NCBI GenBank assembly: GCA_013151215.1
Contig: JAADIS010000045.1
Location: forward strand, 1-35,927
Reading direction: 5' to 3'
DNA length: 35,927 nt
From: Chlorobiota bacterium
Lineage (GTDB): Bacteria; Bacteroidota; Bacteroidia; Bacteroidales; F082
The notes under the pieces are model-generated. The model was not told the origin of the DNA, did not search any database, and saw only the letters and a list, made by a program, of their open reading frames with translations. The number at the start of each line of letters is the position of its first letter. The first letter of the stretch is position 1. Made by a program: the position numbers and the translations under genes. Positions 7,959-14,777 of the stretch are shown here, one piece after another.

Positions 7959-8621
7959 CCCCACATCAAGCAATGGCCCATCGTAAAGTTCAACAATTTC
8001 AAAGTCGTTTAAAAACCCCCTTACTTTTTCCCTTTCGGCGAAGTGGTTTAAGCTACCTGCAATAAAAACCTTGTTTTCCAGGACACCGCAGCAGCCACCG
8101 AAAAAACCGTTTTTAAAGCCCTTCAACACTATACCTGCCGGGTTTACGTACAGCACATCCATCTTCTCTTTTTCCAGCACTTTAAAAATCCCTTTGTCGG
8201 AAGTAATAAATTTTTCTTCGCTTAGCTGAAGCAAGTTACAACGGGTGTAAGCCTGGTTTACATGAATTATCTTTTTGTTTGCAGAGAGCCCGAGTACTTT
8301 TTCATCAATAACTTTGGTATTTGCAATAAGGTGGTTTTGTGTAACAACTGTATTATAAATAGCGGTTGCGGGGTATTTTTGTCCAAGGGGCTTTTTGCCT
8401 TCCTTAAATTTTATTTTCTTTTCGTTGAGAATATTCTTATAGAATTCGGGGAGGTTTGGTGCAACAAGCAATTCTTCGCCCACTGGGCAGAAAAAAACAT
8501 CGGGATGATTCGATATTGCAGGGTAAACAATTCCCTCGGTTTCAAACAAAATAATTTCACCAAAGTTTTTGAGCTTGCTTATTGCCTTCTGCGGGAGTAT
8601 GTTGTTGGTGATTATTTGCAT
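7941..8621 (-). CDS. GME-fold (DUF6873-like) protein of unknown function
   Basis: 226 residues from ATG at 8621 (MQIITNNILPQKA). The pattern of HPDVFFCPVG (39-48), KYPATAIYN, NQAYTRCN (122-129), TSDKGI (140-145), GFFGGCCG (172-179) and a final LLDVGG matches my recollection of the DUF6873 group, which has the fold of guanidino-group modifying enzymes such as dimethylargininase and arginine deiminase. No signal peptide or membrane segment is visible, so it should be cytosolic. His39/Asp41 and Cys177/Cys178 are candidate active-site residues by analogy only; no substrate is known to me. It stands alone between repeat-rich stretches, and its final codons lie in the repeat run at 7837-7958. The family call is from memory of motifs and is moderate. 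Confidence 0.72.
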   Translation of the reverse strand: MQIITNNILPQKAISKLKNFGEIILFETEGIVYPAISNHPDVFFCPVGEELLVAPNLPEFYKNILNEKKIKFKEGKKPLGQKYPATAIYNTVVTQNHLIANTKVIDEKVLGLSANKKIIHVNQAYTRCNLLQLSEEKFITSDKGIFKVLEKEKMDVLYVNPAGIVLKGFKNGFFGGCCGVLENKVFIAGSLNHFAEREKVRGFLNDFEIVELYDGPLLDVGGVLMV

Positions 8622-8688
8622 GAATTATTTATAAAGACAAGCTCAACATTTTTATACCAGATTGTGGCAACCGAACCAGTAATTTATA

Positions 8689-8766
8689 CTACAAAGCAAA
8701 CTCCCCTTTGTGTTCTTCCACATAATCGAGTTCGGCACCGGTATAGGTATGCCAAAAATATGAGGA
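8689..8766 (-). pseudogene. C-terminal remnant of a DUF4143-type ATPase
   Basis: Read leftward, 25 codons before a TAG encode SSYFWHTYTGAELDYVEE followed by HKGEFAL. The pattern YFW-x-T-x-x-GAE-hydrophobic-D is the hallmark of the C-terminal nuclease-like part of DUF4143 ATPases (usually YFWRT..GAEIDLV). Upstream codons give no further family match and no ATP-binding part remains, so this is a decayed fragment. Its motif differs from the C-terminus of the intact ATPase at 1081-2271, so it comes from a different branch of the family, not a recent duplicate. Confidence 0.65.
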
Positions 8767-8882
8767 TGTAAATATTTCTAAGTTTAAGAACGACAAACAT
8801 GCATTAAAATTGCAGTTAAGCCTTAAATATTCACCTTAATATCTCGAGCTCCGTTATAAATCAATCCAAATTCGGGTTAATC

Positions 8883-8900
8883 GTGAAACTGAAGTTTCGC
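8883..8900. repeat. Palindromic intergenic repeat, copy 1
   Basis: GTGAAACTGAAGTTTCGC: 8-bp arms (GTGAAACT/AGTTTCGC, one mismatch) around GA. It is nearly the reverse complement of the element at 9147-9167, giving an inverted pair 250 bp apart in the radA upstream region. Confidence 0.55.
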
Positions 8901-9005
8901 GTTTATAAATAAACTTTGACAACCTGCGACTTATTAAATATTGAAATGTGTTAACATGATGAATATCAATAGTATATAAATTCCATAATAAGTAATATCA
9001 TAATT

Positions 9006-9084
9006 GTGTTTCCTTAGTGTCTTGGAGTCTTAGTGGCTAATTATCAACAGCTTGCCACGAAGGCACTAAGGCACGAAGTTTCAC
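9006..9084. repeat. Inverted pair of CACnAAGG-type repeats
   Basis: The left arm (9006-9036) read on the minus strand and the right arm (9055-9084) share the layout CCAC(T/G)AAG..CACTAAGG..TTTCAC-like words, separated by 18 bases. They are imperfect inverted copies that could fold into a long hairpin. The words resemble those at 7771-7816. Confidence 0.55.
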
Positions 9085-9146
9085 CAAGCAATTTATATAA
9101 TGTATAACCATCAGATAACAAATATATTAAGGCCTAGCGTTGGTAT

Positions 9147-9167
9147 GCGAAACTTCAGTTGTGAAAC
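9147..9167. repeat. Palindromic intergenic repeat, copy 2
   Basis: GCGAAACTTCAGTTGTGAAAC: near reverse complement of the 8883-8900 element with one inserted base. It ends 52 bases before the radA start, so a role in radA expression or messenger stability is possible. Confidence 0.5.
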
Positions 9168-9219
9168 AAAAATGCCATTGAAATAATCCTTACTTTTACA
9201 GTCCATAAAATTTGAAGAC

Positions 9220-10581
9220 TTGTCAAAAACCAAATCAACATTTTTCTGCCAAAGCTGTGGCAGCCAAAGTAGCAAATGGATAGGGAAATGTCCCAGTTGC
9301 GGTGAATGGAACTCGTTCGTTGAGGAAGTAATAAGCACTGGCAAGAAAGATGTCAAGGCCTATGCAAAAGGCAATAAAAAGCCTGTTCCCCGGCCGATTA
9401 CAGATATTAGCCTTAAAAAGGAAAGCAGGCTTGGCACAGGCATGGCCGAGTTCGACAGAGTGCTTGGCGGCGGAATGGTTGCCGGCTCCATTATCCTTGT
9501 CGGCGGCGAGCCAGGAATAGGGAAAAGCACGCTATTATTACAAATGGCGCTCAATATCAGCAACAATCGCATACTTTATGTTTCGGGCGAGGAGAGTGCA
9601 AGCCAGTTGAAAATGCGTGCCGACAGGATAGGGATAAAAAACCAGGATTGCATAATACTCAACGAGACCAGCACCAACGAGATTTTTCGCCACATTGGCG
9701 ATCTGGAACCAGGAATGGTGATAATCGATTCCATACAAACACTGCATACCGATGTTTTGGAATCCACGGCCGGCAGCATCTCACAAATTCGGGAAACGGC
9801 CTCCGAATTTCAAAAATTTGCTAAGACAACGAATATCCCGGTGGTTTTAATTGGCCACATCACGAAGGACGGGAATATTGCCGGGCCCAAAATATTGGAG
9901 CACATGGTTGATACAGTGCTGAATTTCGAGGGCGACAGACATTATGGCTTTAGGATATTGCGCTCGGTGAAAAACCGTTTTGGATCCACATCGGAACTTG
10001 GTATTTTCGAGATGAACAACAAGGGCTTAAGGGAAGTTTCTAACCCCAGCGAGCTATTGCTTTCGCAGCGGGACGAAGATGTCAGCGGCGTTGCCATTGC
10101 TGCTATGATAGAGGGTCAAAGGCCGATGCTGGTCGAAGTCCAGGCATTGGTGGGCACGGCTGCCTATGGAACGCCTCAGCGTTCTGCAACCGGCTTCGAC
10201 ACCAGGAGGATGAATATGCTCTTGGCAGTATTGGAAAAGCGCAGCGGTTATAAAGTCAGCACCAAAGATGTGTTTTTGAACATTGCAGGGGGCATCCGCG
10301 TTGACGACCCGGCAATAGATCTGGCGGTAATTGCCTCGGTAATCTCGTCTGCTGAAGATGTGCCGATCGGAAATAATATCTGCTTTGCCGCCGAGCTTGG
10401 CCTTTCCGGTGAAATAAGGGCCGTATCAAGGACTGACAGCCGTATAGGCGAAGCCGACAAACTTGGCTTCGAGAAAATTATCGTTTCAAAATACAGCATG
10501 AGAGGAATTGATATCAAAAATTTCAGCATCGAAATAATAACTGTCGCCAACATCACGGAAATGACAGATAACTTGTTTTAA
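9220..10581 (+). CDS. radA: DNA repair protein RadA
   Basis: 453 residues, the usual RadA length. RadA is a RecA-like ATPase that promotes branch migration of recombination intermediates. Seen in order: zinc finger C10-x2-C13-x10-C24-x2-C27, Walker A GGEPGIGKST (95-104), Walker B MVIID (166-170), the RadA-specific KNRFG (251-255), and a C-terminal Lon-protease-like domain (GGIRVDDPAIDLAVIASVIS). The start is TTG at 9220: the zinc finger begins at residue 10, and the only upstream in-frame ATG (9172) is cut off by a stop codon. A weak terminator-like GGC..GCC followed by T6 lies after the gene. It faces the small membrane protein gene at 10642 tail to tail. Confidence 0.97.
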   Translation: MSKTKSTFFCQSCGSQSSKWIGKCPSCGEWNSFVEEVISTGKKDVKAYAKGNKKPVPRPITDISLKKESRLGTGMAEFDRVLGGGMVAGSIILVGGEPGIGKSTLLLQMALNISNNRILYVSGEESASQLKMRADRIGIKNQDCIILNETSTNEIFRHIGDLEPGMVIIDSIQTLHTDVLESTAGSISQIRETASEFQKFAKTTNIPVVLIGHITKDGNIAGPKILEHMVDTVLNFEGDRHYGFRILRSVKNRFGSTSELGIFEMNNKGLREVSNPSELLLSQRDEDVSGVAIAAMIEGQRPMLVEVQALVGTAAYGTPQRSATGFDTRRMNMLLAVLEKRSGYKVSTKDVFLNIAGGIRVDDPAIDLAVIASVISSAEDVPIGNNICFAAELGLSGEIRAVSRTDSRIGEADKLGFEKIIVSKYSMRGIDIKNFSIEIITVANITEMTDNLF

Positions 10582-10641
10582 GCCGAATATTAATTGGCGA
10601 TCGACGAATGCCTTTTTTCAAGAAACAATTTTACCTACAAC

Positions 10642-11076
10642 TCAGATACTTATAAATAAATTCAGCCCGCGTCTCGATTTTGCGACTATCCTGTCAATTA
10701 TTATCAAAGCCGTCAACCCAAGAAACAAAGGCAATACAAGCGGGCTGTTAACAAAAAGTGCTTTTATGCCCAGCAGCTGATTGTTTACACCATCCAACAG
10801 ATTGGGGAGGATGCCATGCCCGGGATTGTTGCTTATAAAATAATGCGATATTGAATCGAATATGGAAATGTTGAAATAATAAAACACTAAAACAGGTGAA
10901 ATAACAGATATAAGTATGGAAACCATCACTATAAGCGTATCTGTTTGTATTATAGGGTCTTGGCTTTTTTCAGCAAGCAAAACCGCATCCATAACCGAGG
11001 ACGTAAAATTAGCAGGGGCCTTTATGTCCAAATCTTTTTCGAGTAGTTTTTTGATGATTTTATCTTCAGTATCCAT
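10642..11076 (-). CDS. Small membrane protein, probable partner of the ECF sigma factor
   Basis: 144 residues from ATG at 11076. A soluble N-terminal part of about 45 residues (MDTEDKIIKKLLEKDLDIKAPANF) is followed by hydrophobic segments at about 47-67 and 113-127, with a weaker one possible between them. It follows the sigma factor gene by 19 bp in the same direction, so the two are almost certainly co-transcribed. The acidic or charged N-terminus with an APANFTSSVM stretch resembles short zinc-free anti-sigma or accessory proteins often found after ECF sigma genes in Bacteroidota. I see no HxxxCxxC zinc-binding anti-sigma motif. Role as an anti-sigma factor is inferred from position and topology only. 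Confidence 0.8.
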   Translation of the reverse strand: MDTEDKIIKKLLEKDLDIKAPANFTSSVMDAVLLAEKSQDPIIQTDTLIVMVSILISVISPVLVFYYFNISIFDSISHYFISNNPGHGILPNLLDGVNNQLLGIKALFVNSPLVLPLFLGLTALIIIDRIVAKSRRGLNLFISI

Positions 11077-11095
11077 ATTGCATTTATTAATTTAG

Positions 11096-11662
11096 TTAGT
11101 TGACAACCAAGGTTTTATATTCGTCTTCCTCTATTAGCGATTTTAGTTTTTTGCGCATCCTGTGTAATTTTATCTTCACGTTCGATTGTCCCAAACCAGT
11201 GATACGACTAATATCGTTTATCGCTTTTTCCTCAAAATAATAAAGTCGTAGAATACATCTCTCGTCCGGCTTCAAAGCCGAGATGGCCCTCGACAATTTC
11301 TGCTGCTCCTCTTCTTTGATCATGTTTTCATCATTATTTTCTTTTGTTTCGGCAACATTATCTAAATATTGCCCGTCGAGGACAGTGTTTTTATAGGATG
11401 ATTTCCTTGTTTCGCTAATTGCGGAATTATACGAGATCCGGTAGATCCATGTTGAGAACTTAGCGTCATTCCTAAACTTCCTCAACGATAAATATACTTT
11501 CACAAACACGTCCTGTGCCACTTCCTCAGCTAGTTCCCTGTTTTTGAGGACTCCCATTACCAATGCAAAAACCTTGTCCTTATACCTATCGACCAATAAT
11601 GCGAAAGCCTCTTGCTCACCGCCCATTACCCTGGTAATTATATCTTCATCGGTTTCGGCCAT
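11096..11662 (-). CDS. ECF-type RNA polymerase sigma factor
   Basis: 188 residues from ATG at 11662 (MAETDEDIITRVMGGEQEAF). Region 2 is clear (LVDRYKDKVFALVMG, then AEEVAQDVFVKVYLSLRKF and FSTWIYRISYNSAISETRK), as is region 4 with a helix-turn-helix (LKPDERCILRLYYFEEKAIN then ISRITGLGQSNVKIKLHRMR). Regions 1 and 3 are absent, as in sigma-70 family group 4. It should direct RNA polymerase to a set of stress or envelope promoters; the signal is unknown. It is upstream of, and likely co-transcribed with, the membrane protein at 10642. No C-terminal extension is present, unlike some Bacteroidota ECF groups. Confidence 0.95.
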   Translation of the reverse strand: MAETDEDIITRVMGGEQEAFALLVDRYKDKVFALVMGVLKNRELAEEVAQDVFVKVYLSLRKFRNDAKFSTWIYRISYNSAISETRKSSYKNTVLDGQYLDNVAETKENNDENMIKEEEQQKLSRAISALKPDERCILRLYYFEEKAINDISRITGLGQSNVKIKLHRMRKKLKSLIEEDEYKTLVVN

Positions 11663-11845
11663 TGTTGTTCTGACGCAATTTTAAAAACGAGGTTACAAAA
11701 TACGCAATTTTTTGCTGATGCTGTCGCTATCTTGGAAACTGAAATTTATCGTAATAACAAGTCAGCCCCGGATTACCGATATAAATTGTTTCTCGAACAG
11801 TGGTTTGGAATTAAAAATGGTATAATTTCGTAAACAAAAGTTCAA

Positions 11846-12265
11846 ATGGGTTTTACATATAAATACCCGCGTCCGGCATTAACTGTTGATGCTATAGTTT
11901 TCAACGGCCAAGAGCAGGTTTTGCTGATTCAGCGCTCGTCGCCGCCGTTTGAGGATTTATGGGCTTTTCCCGGCGGCTTTGTCGATGAGGACGAAACCGT
12001 TGAGAAGGCCGTTTATCGCGAGCTACAGGAAGAAACAGGAATTACGGAGGTGGAGCTAAAGCAGTTTTATACTTTTAGCGAGCCTAATCGCGACCCCAGG
12101 CATCGAACTGTTACCGTGGCGTTTGTGGGAAGAACAATGGCATTTCAAAAGCCTGTTGCAGGCGATGATGCCAAAAACTCAAGATGGTTTAATTTGGATG
12201 AGCTGCCACCTATGGCATTCGATCATGCAGGAATATTGAACAAAGTTTTAAAATCGTTAAAGTAG
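11846..12265 (+). CDS. Nudix hydrolase
   Basis: 139 residues from ATG at 11846. The Nudix box is complete: G-x5-E-x7-REL-x-EE-x-GI within GGFVDEDETVEKAVYRELQE and ETGI, with the catalytic glutamates in REL-x-EE. The N-terminal beta strands (PALTVDAIVFNGQEQVLLIQ) and FSEPNRDPRHRTVTVAFVG fit the small ADP-ribose or modified-nucleotide pyrophosphatase group. It cleaves a nucleoside diphosphate linked to another moiety; the substrate is not readable. The SRAP gene starts six bases after its stop, so they form an operon, which fits a shared role in nucleotide and DNA damage sanitation (inference). No helix-turn-helix C-terminus is present, so it is not an NrtR-type repressor. Confidence 0.93.
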   Translation: MGFTYKYPRPALTVDAIVFNGQEQVLLIQRSSPPFEDLWAFPGGFVDEDETVEKAVYRELQEETGITEVELKQFYTFSEPNRDPRHRTVTVAFVGRTMAFQKPVAGDDAKNSRWFNLDELPPMAFDHAGILNKVLKSLK

Positions 12266-12271
12266 GGTGCT

Positions 12272-12955
12272 ATGTGCGGCAGATTTCAGGTCTCGGTAAA
12301 GGGAAAACATATCTCGGAGCGGTTTAATGTAAAAGTTTTTGATGAAAGATACACGCCCTCGTATAATTGTGCGCCTTCGCAAAACCTGGCTGTGATCACC
12401 AATAAAGAGCCTGGAAAATTGAATTTTTATAAGTGGGGGCTGGTGCCGTTTTGGTCGAATGACCCGAGAACAGGCTTTAAGCTGATTAATGCGCGTGCCG
12501 AAAGCCTGAGCGAAAAAGCATCTTTTAAATCCGCGTTTTCCAAGCGCCGCTGCTTGATTCCCGCCAATGGCTTCTATGAGTGGAAAAAAGAAGGAAAACA
12601 GAAAACACCTTTTAGGATTTTTGTTGAAACGGAAGAAATATTCGCCATGGCCGGCATCTGGGAAACATGGAAAGATTCTGAAGACAAAGTGCTGAACACG
12701 TTTGCGATCATCACCACAGAGCCAAACAGCCTAATGAAAAAAATACACAAGCGCATGCCTGCGATATTGAACAAGAACGACGAGCTGGCCTGGCTATTCG
12801 AAAATGATACCGATTACCTCAAAACACTTTTATCACCTTTTGATGCAAACAAGATGAGGGCTTATACCATAAGCAACAAAGTAAATTCCCCGGCAAACAA
12901 CGAGGCCTCAATTATCGAGGAATATAAGTCCCGGACGCCAGGTTTGCTTTTCTGA
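12272..12955 (+). CDS. SRAP domain protein (YedK/HMCES family)
   Basis: 227 residues from ATG at 12272, starting MCGRF so that after removal of Met1 the catalytic Cys2 is N-terminal. SRAP proteins form a covalent thiazolidine link with abasic sites in single-stranded DNA and shield them. Seen: Cys2, Asn73 in INARAE, Glu103 in GFYEW, and His159 in HKRMP, i.e. all key residues, with length matching YedK. It sits six bases after a Nudix hydrolase gene in the same direction. In other bacteria SRAP genes are often near SOS genes; no obvious LexA box was seen before the pair. Confidence 0.95.
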   Translation: MCGRFQVSVKGKHISERFNVKVFDERYTPSYNCAPSQNLAVITNKEPGKLNFYKWGLVPFWSNDPRTGFKLINARAESLSEKASFKSAFSKRRCLIPANGFYEWKKEGKQKTPFRIFVETEEIFAMAGIWETWKDSEDKVLNTFAIITTEPNSLMKKIHKRMPAILNKNDELAWLFENDTDYLKTLLSPFDANKMRAYTISNKVNSPANNEASIIEEYKSRTPGLLF

Positions 12956-12963
12956 AAAACCCG

Positions 12964-13049
12964 AACAGGCTTGAAACATATAGAATATTCCGAAAATATT
13001 CAAAACAGACTTGAAAAATTAACTTTATTTGTAAATAATTCAAATACAG
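12964..13049. promoter_or_regulatory. Array of dyads and direct repeats after the SRAP gene
   Basis: AACAGGCTTGAAA (12964-12976) and AACAGACTTGAAA (13004-13016) repeat at 40 bp; a perfect inverted repeat GAATATT/AATATTC (12983-13001) lies between them, and TTCAAATACAGTTGAA follows near 13040-13054. The last two share the dyad TTCAA..CAG..TTGAA. It looks like a regulator-binding array before the tiny frame at 13050, or a relic of one. Confidence 0.4.
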
Positions 13050-13196
13050 TTGAAAAAATGCTTGACACTTTCCGTTAAAGATAATAACGCAAAGTTTGTG
13101 GTTTCGCTCGACGAGCCAAAGTTTTCAAATTATAAAGGCATTAAACACCTGTGGCCCCGGGAGTTGCCGGAAGCTCTTGTTTCGCTCAGCCGATAA
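13050..13196 (+). CDS. Possible small protein, antitoxin-like N-terminus
   Basis: 48 codons from a TTG start (KKCLTLSVKDNNAKFVVSL, then DEPKFSNYKG) to TAA at 13194-13196. The first 20 residues resemble the beta strand and helix that open many short Bacteroidota antitoxin-like proteins (KxLxLxVxDxNAKFVxxLL); the remainder does not, so it may be a remnant with a frame disruption. There is no ATG in frame. It overlaps the end of the leftward LuxE-like gene by 11 bases. It follows the repeat array at 12964-13049. Low confidence that it is translated. Confidence 0.22.
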   Translation: MKKCLTLSVKDNNAKFVVSLDEPKFSNYKGIKHLWPRELPEALVSLSR

Positions 13197-14178
13197 GCAA
13201 GTTGCATCCCCTAATGTCGCTATTGTCGAAGCGGCCGAGAACCTGAAAACTACCATCGGCATAGGCTTTGCCCAAATCCTGAGTCTCGATGAACGAGCAG
13301 GAATAAACATTGGCAAGGTCGATAACATTAATTCCCCCCGATTTGTTTTCATCAACAAATGCAAAAGGGTCGTTAATGTCCCTGATTTTTATTTTCATCC
13401 AGGGCGGGCAGTTAAAAATCCCGTTTCCTTTTGAATAAGCCTGCGACAAAAGCTCCGTCATGCCGTATTCCGAATGTATCTTTTCTACTCCAAACCCATC
13501 GCACAAAACTTTGTGAAGCTCTTCCTTGAGCATTTCGCGCCTACGCCCTTTCATGCCCCCGGTCTCCATAATTATCAATTCCTGAAAATCGACATCGAAT
13601 TTCTCGGCCATATCCAAAAGGGCATAGCCAACGCCCAGCAAAATCACTTTTTTGCCCTCTGTTTTTAGTCTTCCGAGAGTGGTGTTTAAGCTTTCATATT
13701 CATCCAAATAAAATCCGCTTTCAGTTTTTCCGCTCAGTTTAATCAACTTGTCGGCCATATAAACCAAGGAAGACCCGCCTCTTTCAAGATAAGAAGGCAA
13801 CAAGGCAAGTATCACATAATCAGCAATATTACCATAAAACATCTGGAAACCTTTCAAAAGACCCTGTTCATAAACACATAAATCGGCAACATAATGCTTG
13901 CTGTTTCCCTGATTTCCTGTACCGCTGCTGCTAAATATTTTTTGTGCCGGCAGCTCCCGCGAAAGAACCCTGTGGCTCTTGAAGAAGCTTATAGGCAAAA
14001 AAGGTATGTCATCAACCGTATTTACCGCTGTGGGATTTTTGCCGATGTTTTCAACATAACTTTTGTAGATCGTATTATTCTCAAACTGGAATTGAAATAT
14101 TTTCAACGCCATTTCGTTAAATCCATCAACATTGTCGATCGCGAGGATGGAATTTTGACCGTTGAAGTAATTTGGCAT
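13186..14178 (-). CDS. LuxE-like acyl-protein synthetase
   Basis: 330 residues from ATG at 14178 (MPNYFNGQNSILAIDNV). Family features: IPFLPISFFKSHRVLS, the AMP-binding SSSGTG (83-88) as in adenylating enzymes, HSEYGMTELLSQAYSKGNG, and the closing IRGCNLLIG. LuxE proteins activate a fatty acid with ATP and hold or pass it as an acyl group; in luminous bacteria the partner is the LuxC reductase. No luxC, luxA/B or acyl carrier gene is near, so this is an orphan. Outside luminous bacteria such proteins occur in surface-lipid or polysaccharide loci, so acyl activation for an envelope molecule is an inference. The divergent lipoprotein gene at 14221 shares a 42-bp upstream region. Confidence 0.9.
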   Translation of the reverse strand: MPNYFNGQNSILAIDNVDGFNEMALKIFQFQFENNTIYKSYVENIGKNPTAVNTVDDIPFLPISFFKSHRVLSRELPAQKIFSSSGTGNQGNSKHYVADLCVYEQGLLKGFQMFYGNIADYVILALLPSYLERGGSSLVYMADKLIKLSGKTESGFYLDEYESLNTTLGRLKTEGKKVILLGVGYALLDMAEKFDVDFQELIIMETGGMKGRRREMLKEELHKVLCDGFGVEKIHSEYGMTELLSQAYSKGNGIFNCPPWMKIKIRDINDPFAFVDENKSGGINVIDLANVYSCSFIETQDLGKAYADGSFQVLGRFDNSDIRGCNLLIG

Positions 14179-14220
14179 TTAAATTGATTAATTTATACTT
14201 TTACCATTTAATAATCAAGC

Positions 14221-14763
14221 ATGAAGTTGATTGCAAAAATAATTCTTATTTCGGTTGCCGCAATGGCGGTATTTTCCGGTTGCCGGAAATTCGAGACTTT
14301 CCCCATCGAACCGGAAATAACTTATCAGGATTTCGTGCTTTTGCTGAACGCCCAAACAGGAATTACCGAAAGAGGTGTTATCAAGTTCAATTATACCGAT
14401 GGTGATGGTGATCTGGGGCTAGCCAGCTCAGATACCCTACCCCCTTTTCAACAAGGTGGCGATTATTATTATAATATGATTATCAGGTATTTCGAAAAGC
14501 AATATGGTGAGTTTGTAGAAGTGCCTATTGTTGTTTTCAACAATGAGACCCAAACTTATGACACCCTGACTTTCAACTCTCGTTTCCCGGTACTGACTCC
14601 AAACGGTGGAAATATGAACATAAAAGGCCTTTTTCAGGATACGCTATATGTTTACAACCCGCTTTCCGATTTCGACACCATTATGTTTAAAGTATCTATT
14701 TACGACCGTGCCCTTCATAAAAGCAACGAAATAGAAACACCGCCTATTATTTTGATAAAATAA
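14221..14763 (+). CDS. Lipoprotein of unknown function
   Basis: 180 residues from ATG at 14221. A 19-residue signal with a lipobox (VFSGC, Cys at about 21) predicts lipidation and envelope location. The mature part has IKFNYTDGDGDLGLASSDT, a DGDGD-rich motif common in Bacteroidota lipoproteins and possibly calcium binding, then beta-rich sequence ending in NEIETPPIILIK. I do not recognise a named family. TACTTTTA (14196-14203) is a near-match to a -7 box. It ends 14 bases before the end of the convergent M4 protease gene. Confidence 0.85.
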   Translation: MKLIAKIILISVAAMAVFSGCRKFETFPIEPEITYQDFVLLLNAQTGITERGVIKFNYTDGDGDLGLASSDTLPPFQQGGDYYYNMIIRYFEKQYGEFVEVPIVVFNNETQTYDTLTFNSRFPVLTPNGGNMNIKGLFQDTLYVYNPLSDFDTIMFKVSIYDRALHKSNEIETPPIILIK

Positions 14764-14777
14764 CAAGGCTTCCAGGC

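Larger units (their letters stand above)
8622..9219. other. Gene-free stretch upstream of radA
   Basis: 598 bases between divergent genes. It contains the remnant of a DUF4143-type ATPase (8689-8766), a palindromic repeat (8883-8900) whose near copy recurs inverted at 9147-9167, an inverted pair of CACnAAGG words (9006-9084), and AT-rich sequence with no other readable feature. Close to radA, TACTTTTA (9191-9198) resembles a -7 box with one mismatch. Confidence 0.7.

Noticed and set aside
10590-10620. Terminator after radA
   Set aside because: GGC..GCC before six T gives a stem of only three or four pairs, too weak to call.
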